In this document: piece after piece, positions 14,221-24,276 of the stretch
Numbering within the stretch: the first letter of the stretch is position 1
Layout: each line of letters opens with the position of its first letter
DNA from: Rummeliibacillus pycnus
Lineage (GTDB): Bacteria > Bacillota > Bacilli > Bacillales_A > Planococcaceae
DNA: 64,000 bases
NCBI RefSeq assembly: GCF_002884495.1
Contig: NZ_KZ614145.1
Coordinates: 3,362,423 to 3,426,422 of the forward strand
Direction of reading: 5' to 3'
Position numbers and translations under genes: made by a program
Notes under the pieces: model-generated
What the model was told of the DNA's origin: nothing
What the model saw: the letters and a program-made list of their open reading frames with translations, nothing else
Database searches by the model: none

Positions 14221-14907
14221 ATGAAATTCGCAGTACTCGTATTTCCCGGATCGAACTGTGATTTAGATATGTATCACGCAATTAAAGACGAACTCGGTGA
14301 AGAAGCAGAATATGTATGGCATGATGCAACAGACTTAAGCGAGTATGACGGTATTTTGTTGCCAGGTGGGTTCTCCTATGGAGATTATCTACGCTGCGGT
14401 GCAATCGCTCGTTTTTCAAATGTAATGGCTGAAGTTGTAAAGGCAGCTGAAGCAGGGAAACCTGTACTTGGAGTGTGCAATGGATTTCAAATTTTAACAG
14501 AAGCAGGTTTACTTCCTGGAGCATTGTTACGTAATAAGAATCTTAAATTTATGTGTCGTACTGTTGATTTAAAAGTAGTAAACAACCAAACATTATTTAC
14601 AAATCAATATGATCAAAATGAAGTTATACAAATACCAATCGCACACGGTGAAGGAAATTACTATTGTGATGAAGTAACCTTACAACAGCTAAAAGACAAC
14701 AATCAAATTGTCTTTACGTACGAAGGTGAAAATCCAAACGGTAGTTTAGAAAATATCGCTGGCATAATCAATGAAAAAGGGAATGTTCTTGGTATGATGC
14801 CTCATCCAGAACGTGCAGTGAATGAATTAATCGGTGGAGCAGATGGCCTTGCCTTATTCAAATCAATTGTAAAACAGTGGAGGGAATCATATGTCAACCA
14901 AGCTTGA
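14221..14907 (+). CDS. purQ: Phosphoribosylformylglycinamidine synthase subunit PurQ (glutaminase)
   Basis: A class I glutamine amidotransferase that supplies ammonia to PurL. The nucleophile is Cys86 in [10 protein letters not shown], and the His-Glu pair is in [12 protein letters not shown] near the C-terminus. The substrate-side block is [13 protein letters not shown]. The protein has 228 residues. GAGGAGG occurs in the final codons of purS. The 3' end overlaps purL by 17 bases. Confidence 0.97.
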   Translation: MKFAVLVFPGSNCDLDMYHAIKDELGEEAEYVWHDATDLSEYDGILLPGGFSYGDYLRCGAIARFSNVMAEVVKAAEAGKPVLGVCNGFQILTEAGLLPGALLRNKNLKFMCRTVDLKVVNNQTLFTNQYDQNEVIQIPIAHGEGNYYCDEVTLQQLKDNNQIVFTYEGENPNGSLENIAGIINEKGNVLGMMPHPERAVNELIGGADGLALFKSIVKQWRESYVNQA

Positions 14908-17125
14908 ACCAACTTCTGAGCAAATAAAAGAGCAAAAGCTATACGCACAAATGGGATTGTCAGATGAAGAATTTGACTTAGTAGAGAAGATTTTAGGACG
15001 TACACCTAATTGGACAGAAACAGGTCTATTCTCTGTTATGTGGTCTGAACATTGCTCTTATAAAAACTCTAAGCCTGTCCTTCGTAAATTCCCAACAAAG
15101 GGCTCTCATGTATTACAAGGACCTGGTGAAGGGGCAGGGATTGTTGATATTGGCGATGAGCAAGCGGTTGTTTTCAAAATGGAATCACACAATCATCCTT
15201 CAGCAATTGAACCTTATCAAGGTGCTGCTACAGGTGTAGGCGGTATTATTCGCGATGTATTTTCAATGGGCGCTCGTCCAATTGCTATGCTAAACTCTTT
15301 ACGTTTTGGTGAACTGAATGCATCCAAACGTGTTCAATATTTATTTGAAGAAGTAGTAGCAGGTATCGCAGGCTATGGTAACTGTATCGGAATTCCAACA
15401 GTTGGTGGAGAAATTCAATTCGATCCTTGTTACGAAGGAAATCCACTTGTAAATGCAATGTGTGTTGGTTTAATAGATCATAAGGATATTCAAAAAGGGA
15501 TTGCATCTGGTGTTGGTAACACGGTAATGTATGTTGGCGCTAAAACAGGTAGAGATGGTATTCATGGTGCGACGTTTGCATCCGAGGAATTAAGCGAATC
15601 TTCTGAAGAAAAACGTCCAGCTGTTCAAGTGGGCGACCCATTCATGGAAAAATTACTATTAGAAGCTTGCTTAGAGCTTGTAAAGTATGACTGTCTAGTA
15701 GGAATTCAAGATATGGGTGCTGCTGGTCTAACATCTTCTTCTGCAGAAATGGCTTCCAAAGCTGGATTCGGTATAGAGATGAATTTAGACTTAGTACCAC
15801 AACGTGAAACGAACATGACACCATATGAAATGATGCTTTCTGAATCACAGGAACGTATGCTGATTGTTGTGAAAAAAGGGCATGAACAAGAAATCATCGA
15901 TCTATTTGTAAAGTACGGATTAGATGCTGTAGCTATTGGACATGTCACAGAGGATAAAATGCTTCGTCTTATTCATAAAGGTGAAATAGTAGCAAATGTA
16001 CCAGCAGATGCTTTAGCTGAAGATGCACCTGTTTATCACAAACCGTCTGCCGTACCATCATACTTCACTAAATTCCAACAAATGAAAAACGAAGAACCAA
16101 CTGTAGAAAACTATAAAGAAACATTACTATCGCTTCTAAAACAATCAACTATTGCATCAAAGGAATGGGTTTATGACCAGTATGATTATCAAGTGCGTAC
16201 ATCAACAGTTGTAGCACCTGGATCAGATGCAGCAGTTATTCGGGTTCGAGGTACAAACAAAGGGCTTGCGATGACAACAGATTGTAACTCTCGCTATATT
16301 TATCTAGATCCTGAAGTTGGCGGGAAAATTGCAGTAGCCGAAGCAGCACGCAATATTGTATGTTCAGGTGGTAAGCCGTTAGCGATTACCGATTGTTTAA
16401 ACTTCGGTAATCCAGAAAAACCAGAAGTCTTCTGGCAAATCGAAAAATCGGCAGATGGTATTTCAGCTGCATGCGAAGCATTGAAATCACCTGTTATCGG
16501 TGGAAATGTATCTCTTTACAATGAACGAAGTGGTGTTGCAATTTATCCAACTCCTACAATCGGTATGGTAGGTTTAGTAGAAGATTTAGCTCATACAACC
16601 ACACAAAAACTGAAAGCTGAAGGCCATTTAATCTATCTGATCGGCGAAACAAAAACAGAATTTGGTGGATCAGAACTTCAGAAATTACAAAATAATGGGG
16701 AGATTTTTGGCTTGTCTCCTACCATTGATCTAACCATTGAGGCTGCTAGACAAGAAACTTTATTAAAAGCCATCCAACTTGGCCTAGTTGAGTCAGCACA
16801 TGATATTTCTGAGGGCGGTCTTGCAGTTGCATTAGCAGAAAAAACCTTTGGTACCGAATTTGGTGCAGAAGTAACTTTAAAAGGCACTGCAGTGACTGCG
16901 TTATTTAGTGAATCTCAATCTCGTTTCTTAGTTTCAGTAAAACAAGAAAACGCGGATGCATTCGAGTCAATTGTTCAAGATGCAGCTAAAATTGGAAATG
17001 TGTTATCTAATCCACAATTGGTCATTCGTGACGAAAACGGTGAAATTCTAATTGATGGTTCAGTTTCAGAATTCCAAGATGCTTGGAAAGGAGCTATCCC
17101 ATGCTTGGTGAAATCAGAGGTTTAA
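14891..17125 (+). CDS. purL: Phosphoribosylformylglycinamidine synthase subunit PurL
   Basis: The small-type (744-residue) PurL is the ATP-dependent synthetase of the PurSQL complex. The signature [20 protein letters not shown] carries the catalytic His and the first metal/ATP site. [16 protein letters not shown] follows. The second half has its own AIRS-type motifs ([30 protein letters not shown]). GTGGAGGG precedes the ATG inside purQ. The last 25 bases overlap purF. Confidence 0.98.
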   Translation: MSTKLEPTSEQIKEQKLYAQMGLSDEEFDLVEKILGRTPNWTETGLFSVMWSEHCSYKNSKPVLRKFPTKGSHVLQGPGEGAGIVDIGDEQAVVFKMESHNHPSAIEPYQGAATGVGGIIRDVFSMGARPIAMLNSLRFGELNASKRVQYLFEEVVAGIAGYGNCIGIPTVGGEIQFDPCYEGNPLVNAMCVGLIDHKDIQKGIASGVGNTVMYVGAKTGRDGIHGATFASEELSESSEEKRPAVQVGDPFMEKLLLEACLELVKYDCLVGIQDMGAAGLTSSSAEMASKAGFGIEMNLDLVPQRETNMTPYEMMLSESQERMLIVVKKGHEQEIIDLFVKYGLDAVAIGHVTEDKMLRLIHKGEIVANVPADALAEDAPVYHKPSAVPSYFTKFQQMKNEEPTVENYKETLLSLLKQSTIASKEWVYDQYDYQVRTSTVVAPGSDAAVIRVRGTNKGLAMTTDCNSRYIYLDPEVGGKIAVAEAARNIVCSGGKPLAITDCLNFGNPEKPEVFWQIEKSADGISAACEALKSPVIGGNVSLYNERSGVAIYPTPTIGMVGLVEDLAHTTTQKLKAEGHLIYLIGETKTEFGGSELQKLQNNGEIFGLSPTIDLTIEAARQETLLKAIQLGLVESAHDISEGGLAVALAEKTFGTEFGAEVTLKGTAVTALFSESQSRFLVSVKQENADAFESIVQDAAKIGNVLSNPQLVIRDENGEILIDGSVSEFQDAWKGAIPCLVKSEV

Positions 17126-18522
17126 ACGAAGAATGTGGAGTTTTCGGTATTTGGGGTCATCCAAATCCAGCACAGATGAGTTATTACGGCTTACACGCTC
17201 TTCAACATCGTGGTCAAGAAGGTGCAGGCATTGTTGTAACAGATGGCGAAAAACTGCAAGCTGTTAAAGGAGAAGGTTTAGTTAACGAAGTCTTTAATGG
17301 GGATAAGTTAGAGAGTCTTAACGGTAAAGCAGCTATAGCACATGTTCGTTATGCAACTGCTGGTGGTGGCGGTATTGAAAATGTTCAGCCGTTACTTTTC
17401 CATTCATCTACAGGCAGTCTTTCAATTGCTCATAATGGGAATTTAGTGAATGCCAATCATTTGAAAAAACATTTGGAACGTCAAGGAAGCATTTTTCAAA
17501 CAACTTCTGATACAGAGGTATTGGCACATTTATTGAAACGAAGTGGCTTTGGTTCTATGAATGATCGGGCAAAAAATGCTCTAACTCTATTAAAAGGGGC
17601 ATATGCATTTTTAATCATGACAGAGGATGAAATGTTAGTTGCTTTAGATCCGCATGGATTACGTCCTTTATCACTTGGAAAACTTGATGGAGCGTGGGTA
17701 GTTGCTTCAGAAACTTGTGCATTCGATATTATTGGAGCAGAATTTATTCGAGCTGTAGAACCAGGTGAACTCATTACGATTAATGATGAAGGATTGAAAT
17801 CGGAGAAATTTGCATACCCAGCTGAACGTGCAATTTGTACAATGGAATACGTTTACTTCTCTCGTCCTGACTCAGATATTGATGGCATCAATATCCATAT
17901 GGCTCGCAAACGCTTAGGAAAACAGCTTGCAAAAGAAGTAAATATTGAAGCAGATGTCGTAACGGGTGTTCCAGATTCAAGTATTTCGGCTGCAATTGGA
18001 TTCTCGGAAGAAAGTGGTATTCCCTATGAATTAGGACTAATTAAAAACCGCTATGTAGGTCGTACGTTTATCCAGCCTTCTCAAGAAATGCGCGAAAGAG
18101 GAGTTAAGATGAAGCTTTCTCCTGTACGTCAGGTAGTTCAGGGTAAGAGAGTCGTTATGGTAGATGACTCAATCGTTCGCGGTACGACTTCTAAAAGAAT
18201 CGTGAATATGCTGAAGGAAGCAGGGGCTAAAGAGGTGCATGTTGTGATTAGCTCACCGCCAATGACAAATCCATGCTTCTACGGTATTGATACATCAACT
18301 CATGAAGAATTGATAGCTTCTAGTCATAACGTGCAAGAAATTTGTGAGGCAATTGGAGCAGATTCATTAACTTATTTATCTGTTGAAGGAATGGTTAAAG
18401 CCATTGGAAGAACGGATGAAGGTCAAAATTGTGGGCATTGTTTAGCATGTTTCACTGGTAAATATCCTACAGAAATTTTCCCGGATACAATCTTACCGCA
18501 CGAAAAAGAATTGGTGCATTAA
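17101..18522 (+). CDS. purF: Amidophosphoribosyltransferase PurF
   Basis: PurF catalyses the committed step of purine synthesis, PRPP plus glutamine to phosphoribosylamine. ATG 17101 (AAAGGAG upstream) gives an 11-residue propeptide, [11 protein letters not shown], which is cleaved before the nucleophile Cys12 (CGVFGIWG), as in B. subtilis PurF. The PRPP motif is [16 protein letters not shown]. Cysteines consistent with the oxygen-sensitive [4Fe-4S] cluster are in [15 protein letters not shown] and NCGHCLAC. A start six codons earlier is possible but would remove the propeptide logic. The gene begins inside purL. Confidence 0.98.
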   Translation: MLGEIRGLNEECGVFGIWGHPNPAQMSYYGLHALQHRGQEGAGIVVTDGEKLQAVKGEGLVNEVFNGDKLESLNGKAAIAHVRYATAGGGGIENVQPLLFHSSTGSLSIAHNGNLVNANHLKKHLERQGSIFQTTSDTEVLAHLLKRSGFGSMNDRAKNALTLLKGAYAFLIMTEDEMLVALDPHGLRPLSLGKLDGAWVVASETCAFDIIGAEFIRAVEPGELITINDEGLKSEKFAYPAERAICTMEYVYFSRPDSDIDGINIHMARKRLGKQLAKEVNIEADVVTGVPDSSISAAIGFSEESGIPYELGLIKNRYVGRTFIQPSQEMRERGVKMKLSPVRQVVQGKRVVMVDDSIVRGTTSKRIVNMLKEAGAKEVHVVISSPPMTNPCFYGIDTSTHEELIASSHNVQEICEAIGADSLTYLSVEGMVKAIGRTDEGQNCGHCLACFTGKYPTEIFPDTILPHEKELVH

Positions 18523-18539
18523 TTTGAGGAGGAAAAGTC

Positions 18540-19595
18540 ATGTCAAAAGCATATGAACAAGCAGGCGTAAATATCGAAGCTGGCTATGAAGCTGTACAAC
18601 GTATGAAATCACATGTAGAACGTACAGCGAGAAAAGGTATTCTAGGTACATTTGGTGGCTTTGGTGGCATGTTTGATTTGTCCGAACTAAACTTAAAAGA
18701 ACCAGTTCTGATTTCTGGTACAGATGGTGTTGGTACAAAATTAAAATTGGCATTTATGACAGATAAACATGATACCATCGGGGTTGATTGTGTTGCTATG
18801 TGCGTGAATGACATTGTAGCTCAAGGAGCAGAACCACTGTATTTTTTAGATTATGTTGCAGTTGGTAAAGCTGAACCAGCGAAAATAGAACAGATTGTAA
18901 AAGGGGTAGCAGATGGTTGTGTTCAATCTGGCGCTGCTTTAATTGGTGGTGAAACTGCAGAAATGCCTGGGCTTTATGATGAGCAAGAATATGATTTAGC
19001 AGGTTTTGCTGTGGGAGCTACCGAAAAGGCAAATATCGTAACCGGTGAACGCATCGTTGATGGTGATGTACTAGTTGGTCTTGCTTCTAGCGGAGTACAT
19101 TCAAATGGCTATTCACTTGTTCGAAAAATTGTTTTTGGAGATGCTGGTTTTACACCGGATACAGTTGTAGCAGGATTTGAAGATCTTGGCCCAATTGGGG
19201 AAGCACTTCTTACGCCAACGAAAATTTATGCTAAGCCAGTACTGGAGATGTTAAAGCAATCTGATATCCATGGTATGGCACATGTAACAGGAGGAGGTTT
19301 CTATGAAAACCTTCCACGTATGATGCCTGAAGGACTTGCAACAGAAATTGATTTAGGATCATGGCCAGTTTTACCAATCTTTGAATTTTTAAAACTACAA
19401 GGTAATTTGCAACATCGTGATTTATTTAATGTATTCAACATGGGGATTGGGTTTGTATTAGCTGTTCCTGCTTCTGAGGTAGAACGTATCATCACAGTTG
19501 CTGAACAATTTGGTGAAAAAGCTTATACCATTGGTCGTGTTATTAAAGGTGAAGGTGTCATTTTCAAAGGTGTACATGATGGGAGTTTAGTCTAA
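18540..19595 (+). CDS. purM: Phosphoribosylformylglycinamidine cyclo-ligase PurM
   Basis: PurM (AIR synthetase) closes the imidazole ring using ATP. The 351-residue protein shows [13 protein letters not shown] (ATP/substrate loop), [28 protein letters not shown], and GGETAEMPG, all characteristic of the PurM/SelD fold. TGAGGAGG precedes the ATG. The stop overlaps purN (TAATG). Confidence 0.98.
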   Translation: MSKAYEQAGVNIEAGYEAVQRMKSHVERTARKGILGTFGGFGGMFDLSELNLKEPVLISGTDGVGTKLKLAFMTDKHDTIGVDCVAMCVNDIVAQGAEPLYFLDYVAVGKAEPAKIEQIVKGVADGCVQSGAALIGGETAEMPGLYDEQEYDLAGFAVGATEKANIVTGERIVDGDVLVGLASSGVHSNGYSLVRKIVFGDAGFTPDTVVAGFEDLGPIGEALLTPTKIYAKPVLEMLKQSDIHGMAHVTGGGFYENLPRMMPEGLATEIDLGSWPVLPIFEFLKLQGNLQHRDLFNVFNMGIGFVLAVPASEVERIITVAEQFGEKAYTIGRVIKGEGVIFKGVHDGSLV

Positions 19596-20164
19596 TGAAA
19601 GAGCGCGTATCTATTGCAGTATTTGCTTCTGGAAGCGGTACAAACTTCCAAGCTATTCAAGATACGATTGAAAGTGGCCGGTTAAATGCAAAAATAGAAT
19701 TAGTAATTACAGACAAACCTGGTGCATATGTGACGATAAGAGCTAAAGAAAAAGGAATTCCCGTCTTAGCACTAAGCCCAAAAGAATTTAATTCGAAGGA
19801 AGCTTATGAACTTGAGATTTTAAGAACATTGCGCGATAAACAGGTAGAATGGCTAGTTCTGGCAGGTTATATGCGATTAATTGGAAAAACTTTGTTAACT
19901 GCTTACCCTTCAAAAATTGTTAATATTCATCCATCTTTACTACCATCCTTCCCAGGAAAAGACGCTATAGGACAAGCGATAGCTCATGGAGTGAAAGTTA
20001 CTGGAGTAACCGTCCATTATGTGGATGAAGGGATGGATACAGGTACAATTATTATGCAAAGAGCCGTTGATGTAATCGACGGTGATCGAGATCAGACGGA
20101 GCAAGCAATTCATGAAGTAGAACATGAGATTTATCCAGCTGCATTGCAATCATTATTCGATTAA
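19595..20164 (+). CDS. purN: Phosphoribosylglycinamide formyltransferase PurN
   Basis: PurN transfers a formyl group from 10-formyl-THF to GAR. The start FASGSGTNFQAI is the phosphate-binding loop. HPSLLPSFPGKDA holds the catalytic Asn/His region. VTGVTVHYVDEGMDTG holds the catalytic Asp. The protein has 189 residues. It is translationally coupled to purM by the one-base TAATG overlap. A 74-bp gap without an obvious terminator separates it from purH. Confidence 0.97.
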   Translation: MKERVSIAVFASGSGTNFQAIQDTIESGRLNAKIELVITDKPGAYVTIRAKEKGIPVLALSPKEFNSKEAYELEILRTLRDKQVEWLVLAGYMRLIGKTLLTAYPSKIVNIHPSLLPSFPGKDAIGQAIAHGVKVTGVTVHYVDEGMDTGTIIMQRAVDVIDGDRDQTEQAIHEVEHEIYPAALQSLFD

Positions 20165-20238
20165 CAATGGTGACAGACGTCGCCAGAATTTACATACCAA
20201 CACAGATCATGTTGGCTTAACTCAAGGAGGAAATTATT

Positions 20239-21774
20239 GTGACGAAACGTGCTTTAATTAGTGTCTCTGATAAATCAGGTATTTTAGAATTTGCGAAAGA
20301 ATTAGAGGCATTAGACTACGAAATTTTATCAACAGGTGGAACGAAAAAGCATTTACAAGAAAACGGAGTAACTGTTACATCTGTAGATGAAGTAACAAAA
20401 TTCCCAGAAATCTTAGGGGGACGTGTTAAAACATTGAACCCAATGATTCACGGTGGTCTTCTTGCAAAATATGATGATCCTGAACACCAAGCACAAATGC
20501 AAGAACACGGCATCGAACCAATCGAAATTGTCTGTGTAAACCTATATCCATTTGTTGAAACAATTTCAAAACCAAATGTTGAATTTGCTGATGCGATTGA
20601 AAATATCGATATCGGTGGTCCTACAATGCTACGCTCAGCTGCCAAAAACCAAAAATACGTAACAGTAATCGTAGATGCTAATGACTACGATACGGTACTT
20701 GCAGAGTTAAAAGCAGAGGGACATACAACACTTGAAACACGTCGTCGTTTAGCAGCAAAAGTATTCCGTCATACAGCAGCTTATGATTCCTATATTTCAA
20801 ATTACTTAACAAACTATGTTGGTGAAGAGTTCCCAGATCAACTAACACTAACTTATGAATTAAAACAACCACTTCGCTACGGTGAAAATCCTCACCAAAA
20901 AGCAGCATTCTATCAAAAACGCCTTGGTTCAGATTTCTCTATTGCATATGCTGAACAATTACATGGTAAAGAGCTTTCTTATAACAATATTCAAGATGCG
21001 AATGCAGCTCTTCAAATAATCAAAGAATTTAAACAGCCCGCTGCAGTAGCAGTCAAACATATGAACCCATGTGGTGTTGGTATCGGTGAAACCATTTCAG
21101 AAGCATTTAACGAAGCATATGAAGCTGATTCAACATCCATTTTTGGTGGTATTGTTGCACTAAATCGTGAAGTTGATGTGGAAACTGCAGAAAAACTTGC
21201 GGGTATTTTCCTAGAAATTATTATTGCTCCTGGATTCACTGATGAAGCAATTGAAAAATTAACAGTGAAGAAAAACGTTCGTTTACTTACAATCTCATTT
21301 GAACAACAAAAACGCGATCAATTCAATACCGTATCTGTTGAAGGTGGCTTATTAGTTCAAGAACCAGATCGTAAAGGTTTTGAAGATGCAGATATCCAAG
21401 TAACGACTGACCGCAAACCTACTGAAAAAGAATGGGAAGCATTGAAACTGGGATGGTCCGTAGTTAAACATGTAAAATCAAATGCAATTGTTGTAACAGA
21501 TGATAAAATGACACTTGGTGTAGGCGCTGGTCAAATGAATCGTGTAGGTTCTGCTAAGATTGCGCTTGAACAAGCTGGTGAAAAAGCGAAAGGTGCAGCA
21601 TTAGCATCAGATGCATTCTTCCCAATGCCAGATACAGTTGAAGAAGCAGCGAAAGCAGGCATTACTGCGATTATCCACCCAGGTGGCTCAAAACGCGATC
21701 AAGATTCAATAGACGTTGCAAATAAATATGGTATAGCAATGGTAACTACTGGCGTAAGACATTTTAAACACTAA
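20239..21774 (+). CDS. purH: Bifunctional AICAR formyltransferase/IMP cyclohydrolase PurH
   Basis: PurH carries out the last two steps to IMP. The N-terminal cyclohydrolase (residues 1 to about 190) begins [12 protein letters not shown] and has [13 protein letters not shown]. The C-terminal formyltransferase has [11 protein letters not shown] with the catalytic Lys-His and [15 protein letters not shown] near the end. The protein has 511 residues. The start is GTG, with AAGGAGG at 20224-20230. Confidence 0.98.
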   Translation: MTKRALISVSDKSGILEFAKELEALDYEILSTGGTKKHLQENGVTVTSVDEVTKFPEILGGRVKTLNPMIHGGLLAKYDDPEHQAQMQEHGIEPIEIVCVNLYPFVETISKPNVEFADAIENIDIGGPTMLRSAAKNQKYVTVIVDANDYDTVLAELKAEGHTTLETRRRLAAKVFRHTAAYDSYISNYLTNYVGEEFPDQLTLTYELKQPLRYGENPHQKAAFYQKRLGSDFSIAYAEQLHGKELSYNNIQDANAALQIIKEFKQPAAVAVKHMNPCGVGIGETISEAFNEAYEADSTSIFGGIVALNREVDVETAEKLAGIFLEIIIAPGFTDEAIEKLTVKKNVRLLTISFEQQKRDQFNTVSVEGGLLVQEPDRKGFEDADIQVTTDRKPTEKEWEALKLGWSVVKHVKSNAIVVTDDKMTLGVGAGQMNRVGSAKIALEQAGEKAKGAALASDAFFPMPDTVEEAAKAGITAIIHPGGSKRDQDSIDVANKYGIAMVTTGVRHFKH

Positions 21775-21885
21775 AATATTAGTGGAATGTAATACAAATA
21801 TAGAGAACCAAAGCAAGAGTAAAATAAAACTGGTTCGCATAAAAATACCCGTTTTTGTGAGTTTTAACAAATAGTTCATAAAAAA

Positions 21886-21917
21886 GAACACGCCCGTAAG
21901 TTGAGCGTGTTTTCTTT
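21886..21917 (+). terminator. Weak hairpin between purH and purD
   Basis: Stem aacacgc (21887-21893) with gcgtgtt (21905-21911), followed by ttctttt. It lies in the 161-bp purH-purD gap, the longest inside the operon. It may attenuate transcription into purD. The 7-bp stem is short, so the function is uncertain. Confidence 0.4.
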
Positions 21918-21935
21918 TCATAAGGAGGATTTCCG

Positions 21936-23189
21936 TTGAATATTTTAGTTATAGGCAGTGGAGGTCGTGAACATGCTATTGCCAAGCAATTTGCACAATC
22001 ACCATCTGTTGAAAATGTATTTGTCGCTCCAGGTAATGATGGAATGGAACAAGATGTAACCTGTGTAAATATTGCTACAACAGATTTTGCATCACTCATC
22101 AAATTTGCAAAAGAAAATGCAATTGATCTAACGTTTGTTGGTCCTGAACAACCACTTTCTGAAGGAATTGTTGATGCATTCAATGAACACGATTTACTAA
22201 TCTTTGGCCCAACTAAAGCTGCAGCTCAAATTGAAGGAAGTAAATCATTTGCGAAAGAATTAATGCAGAAATACAATATTCCGACAGCAGCCTATGCTAC
22301 TTTCACAGATGCTGAAGAAGCGGTTGCATACATTCAAAAAATGGGTGCTCCGATTGTTGTAAAAGCAGATGGGCTTGCTGCTGGAAAAGGCGTTATTGTC
22401 GCACTGAGCGAACAAGAAGCGATTGATGCAGTTCGTGATATGATTGGTAACCAACGTTTCGGTGAATCCTCTTCCAGAGTTGTTATTGAAGAATTTTTAG
22501 ACGGTGAGGAATTCTCCTATATGTCATTTGTTCATAACGGACAAATTTATCCAATGGTTATTGCACAAGATCATAAACGAGCTTATGAAGGAGATAAAGG
22601 TCCGAATACAGGTGGAATGGGAGCATATTCTCCAGTACCACAAATTTCTGATGAAATAGTGACACGTGCATACAACGAGATTGTTGCACCAACCGTACAA
22701 GCTATGTCATTAGAAGGAATACCTTTTACAGGCATTTTATATGCAGGATTAATACTGACAAATGAAGGTCCAAAAGTAATTGAGTTTAATGCCCGTTTTG
22801 GTGATCCTGAAACTCAAGTAGTGTTACCAAGAATGGCTTCAGATTTTGGCGAATTCATGATGGCGTTAATGAAAGGTGATCCATTTAATCTAGCATGGTC
22901 TGACGAAGCCATGTTAGGTGTAGTAATTGCTTCTGATGGTTATCCTGGCGATGTTATTAAAGGCAATCCATTACCTTCCTTACAACAACTTTCAAGTCAG
23001 TTCGATGTATTTCATGCCGGAACAAAGCGTGTAGAGGAACAATATGTAGGGAATGGTGGACGTGTATTATTAGTAGCGGCAAAAGCACCTTCGTTGAAAG
23101 AAGCGCAAGAAAAAGTATATCAAGGATTAGCACAGGAAGAATGGAAGGGTTTCTTCTATCGTAGAGATATTGGCTGGAGAACTATGTAA
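21936..23189 (+). CDS. purD: Phosphoribosylamine-glycine ligase PurD
   Basis: PurD (GAR synthetase) is an ATP-grasp enzyme that joins glycine to phosphoribosylamine. The N-terminus ILVIGSGGREHAIA is the family signature. ATP-grasp motifs include PIVVKADGLAAGKGVIVA and VIEFNARFGDPETQ. The protein has 417 residues. The start is TTG, preceded by AAGGAGG at 21922-21928. It is the last gene of the operon, followed by a terminator hairpin. Confidence 0.97.
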   Translation: MNILVIGSGGREHAIAKQFAQSPSVENVFVAPGNDGMEQDVTCVNIATTDFASLIKFAKENAIDLTFVGPEQPLSEGIVDAFNEHDLLIFGPTKAAAQIEGSKSFAKELMQKYNIPTAAYATFTDAEEAVAYIQKMGAPIVVKADGLAAGKGVIVALSEQEAIDAVRDMIGNQRFGESSSRVVIEEFLDGEEFSYMSFVHNGQIYPMVIAQDHKRAYEGDKGPNTGGMGAYSPVPQISDEIVTRAYNEIVAPTVQAMSLEGIPFTGILYAGLILTNEGPKVIEFNARFGDPETQVVLPRMASDFGEFMMALMKGDPFNLAWSDEAMLGVVIASDGYPGDVIKGNPLPSLQQLSSQFDVFHAGTKRVEEQYVGNGGRVLLVAAKAPSLKEAQEKVYQGLAQEEWKGFFYRRDIGWRTM

Positions 23190-23203
23190 AAGAATTTATA
23201 AAA

Positions 23204-23234
23204 CAAACTGCCCGATTTATTTCGGGCAGCTTTG
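23204..23234. terminator. Bidirectional terminator between purD and the minus-strand gene
   Basis: Stem ctgcccga (23208-23215) with tcgggcag (23222-23229). The minus-strand reading is followed by tttgtttta and the plus-strand reading by a short cttt. It lies between two converging genes and could serve both. Confidence 0.75.
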
Positions 23235-23236
23235 AA

Positions 23237-24112
23237 TCATGATTGTCCTGTTGTACCTTTAGATTTGGATTGCTGGTTTGAGTTCGATTGTTGCTTATTT
23301 GTCTGTTGATTTGAATTAGATGGTTGCTTATTCATTTGTTGATTTGAATTTGACTGTTGGTTTGTGTTAGACTGTTTTGAGCCGTTTTGCTGATTTGAAT
23401 TCGTTTGCTGGTTGTTTTGAGTTTTTTGTTGCTGTGTGTTTGAAGTAGTAGTATTAGTGAAGTCTTTCATTAATTGTGCAACATCACTTATAGGATTAGT
23501 ATTTGTGTTGGTACCAGATCCTGCTCCAGACGAAGAACCTCCACCACTCATACTATCGATAACAGCTGAGGCAACAGCTCCTAATCCTGAACCTGCGGAT
23601 GAGGAACTGGATGAAGAACCGCCACCCATATTACCCATAACAGCCGAAGCAACAGCGCCAAGTCCTGAACCTGTGGATGAGGAACCGGATGAAGAATTGG
23701 ATGAAGAACCGCCACCCATACTTCCCATAACAGCTGAAGCAACTGCACCTAACCCTGAACCTGCCGATGAAGATCCAGATGAAGATCCAGATGAAGATCC
23801 AGATGAAGAAGAACCGCCACCCATTGCAGAAGAAGCTGCTGCACCTAACCCTGAGTTACTTGAAGAAGAGCCAGAATTACTTGTCTGCAATTCGTTGATA
23901 AGAGAAGTTAATGAGTTGTTCAAGAGTGCTTTTGTAGGACAATATTTTAGAATACCCTCTGCCATTTTCATAGCTCCTAAAATAACCATAGCCCTACCTC
24001 TCATACAATCAGGTTTACGAGAAAGTTTAGCTACACCAAATGCTGTCATACTAGCACCACAAGCGAAGCGAGTAAAAGCATTCCGAGTACTTAAATTTTC
24101 GTCTAATGGCAT
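23237..24112 (-). CDS. DUF2892-like membrane protein with a repetitive Ser/Gly and Asn/Gln tail
   Basis: A 291-residue protein of unknown function. Residues 1 to about 65 resemble the small YgaP/DUF2892 membrane domain of Bacilli (STRNAFTRFACGASMTAF, VILGAMKMAEGILKYCP). The middle (about 80-190) is four imperfect copies of a block of the form GSGLGAVASAVMGxMGGG separated by Ser-rich linkers. The end (about 200-290) is almost entirely N, Q, S, T and K. ATG 24112 has GGAGG at the proper distance; a TTG one codon earlier is possible. It lies between purD and yerA, on the opposite strand. The tail is low-complexity and prone to replication slippage. A surface or spore-layer role is conceivable but only a guess. 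Confidence 0.75.
   Translation of the reverse strand: MPLDENLSTRNAFTRFACGASMTAFGVAKLSRKPDCMRGRAMVILGAMKMAEGILKYCPTKALLNNSLTSLINELQTSNSGSSSSNSGLGAAASSAMGGGSSSSGSSSGSSSGSSSAGSGLGAVASAVMGSMGGGSSSNSSSGSSSTGSGLGAVASAVMGNMGGGSSSSSSSAGSGLGAVASAVIDSMSGGGSSSGAGSGTNTNTNPISDVAQLMKDFTNTTTSNTQQQKTQNNQQTNSNQQNGSKQSNTNQQSNSNQQMNKQPSNSNQQTNKQQSNSNQQSKSKGTTGQS
23766..23813. repeat. 12-bp tandem repeat inside the repetitive gene
   Basis: Three exact copies of gatgaagatcca plus a partial fourth. They encode a Ser/Gly linker on the minus strand. Larger imperfect repeats of roughly 80-90 bp surround it (about 23540-23860). A site likely to vary in copy number between strains. Confidence 0.85.
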
Positions 24113-24170
24113 CAATTTAACCTCCAGTTAAAAATAATTATTCAAATCATAATGCTTTGCTTTCCAAAAG

Positions 24171-24179
24171 TGCTATGAT
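24171..24179 (+). promoter_or_regulatory. Extended -10 promoter for yerA
   Basis: TGC followed by TATGAT gives an extended -10 element, about 98 bp before the yerA start. No good -35 is seen. Confidence 0.45.
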
Positions 24180-24276
24180 ACGATTACCTTATAATACAAA
24201 AAATTCAAATTGCATTTTCGCTTACAAAATAACCGTGCAAAAAATGCACACACTTTATAGAAAGGAGATGGATGCA

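Noticed and set aside
23436-24131. 231-codon plus-strand frame of Pro/Glu repeats (PEEPPPI-like)
   Set aside because: It is the exact antisense of the Ser/Gly-repetitive gene; the repeat makes both frames open. The minus-strand gene has GGAGG and a recognisable domain, the plus-strand frame has neither.
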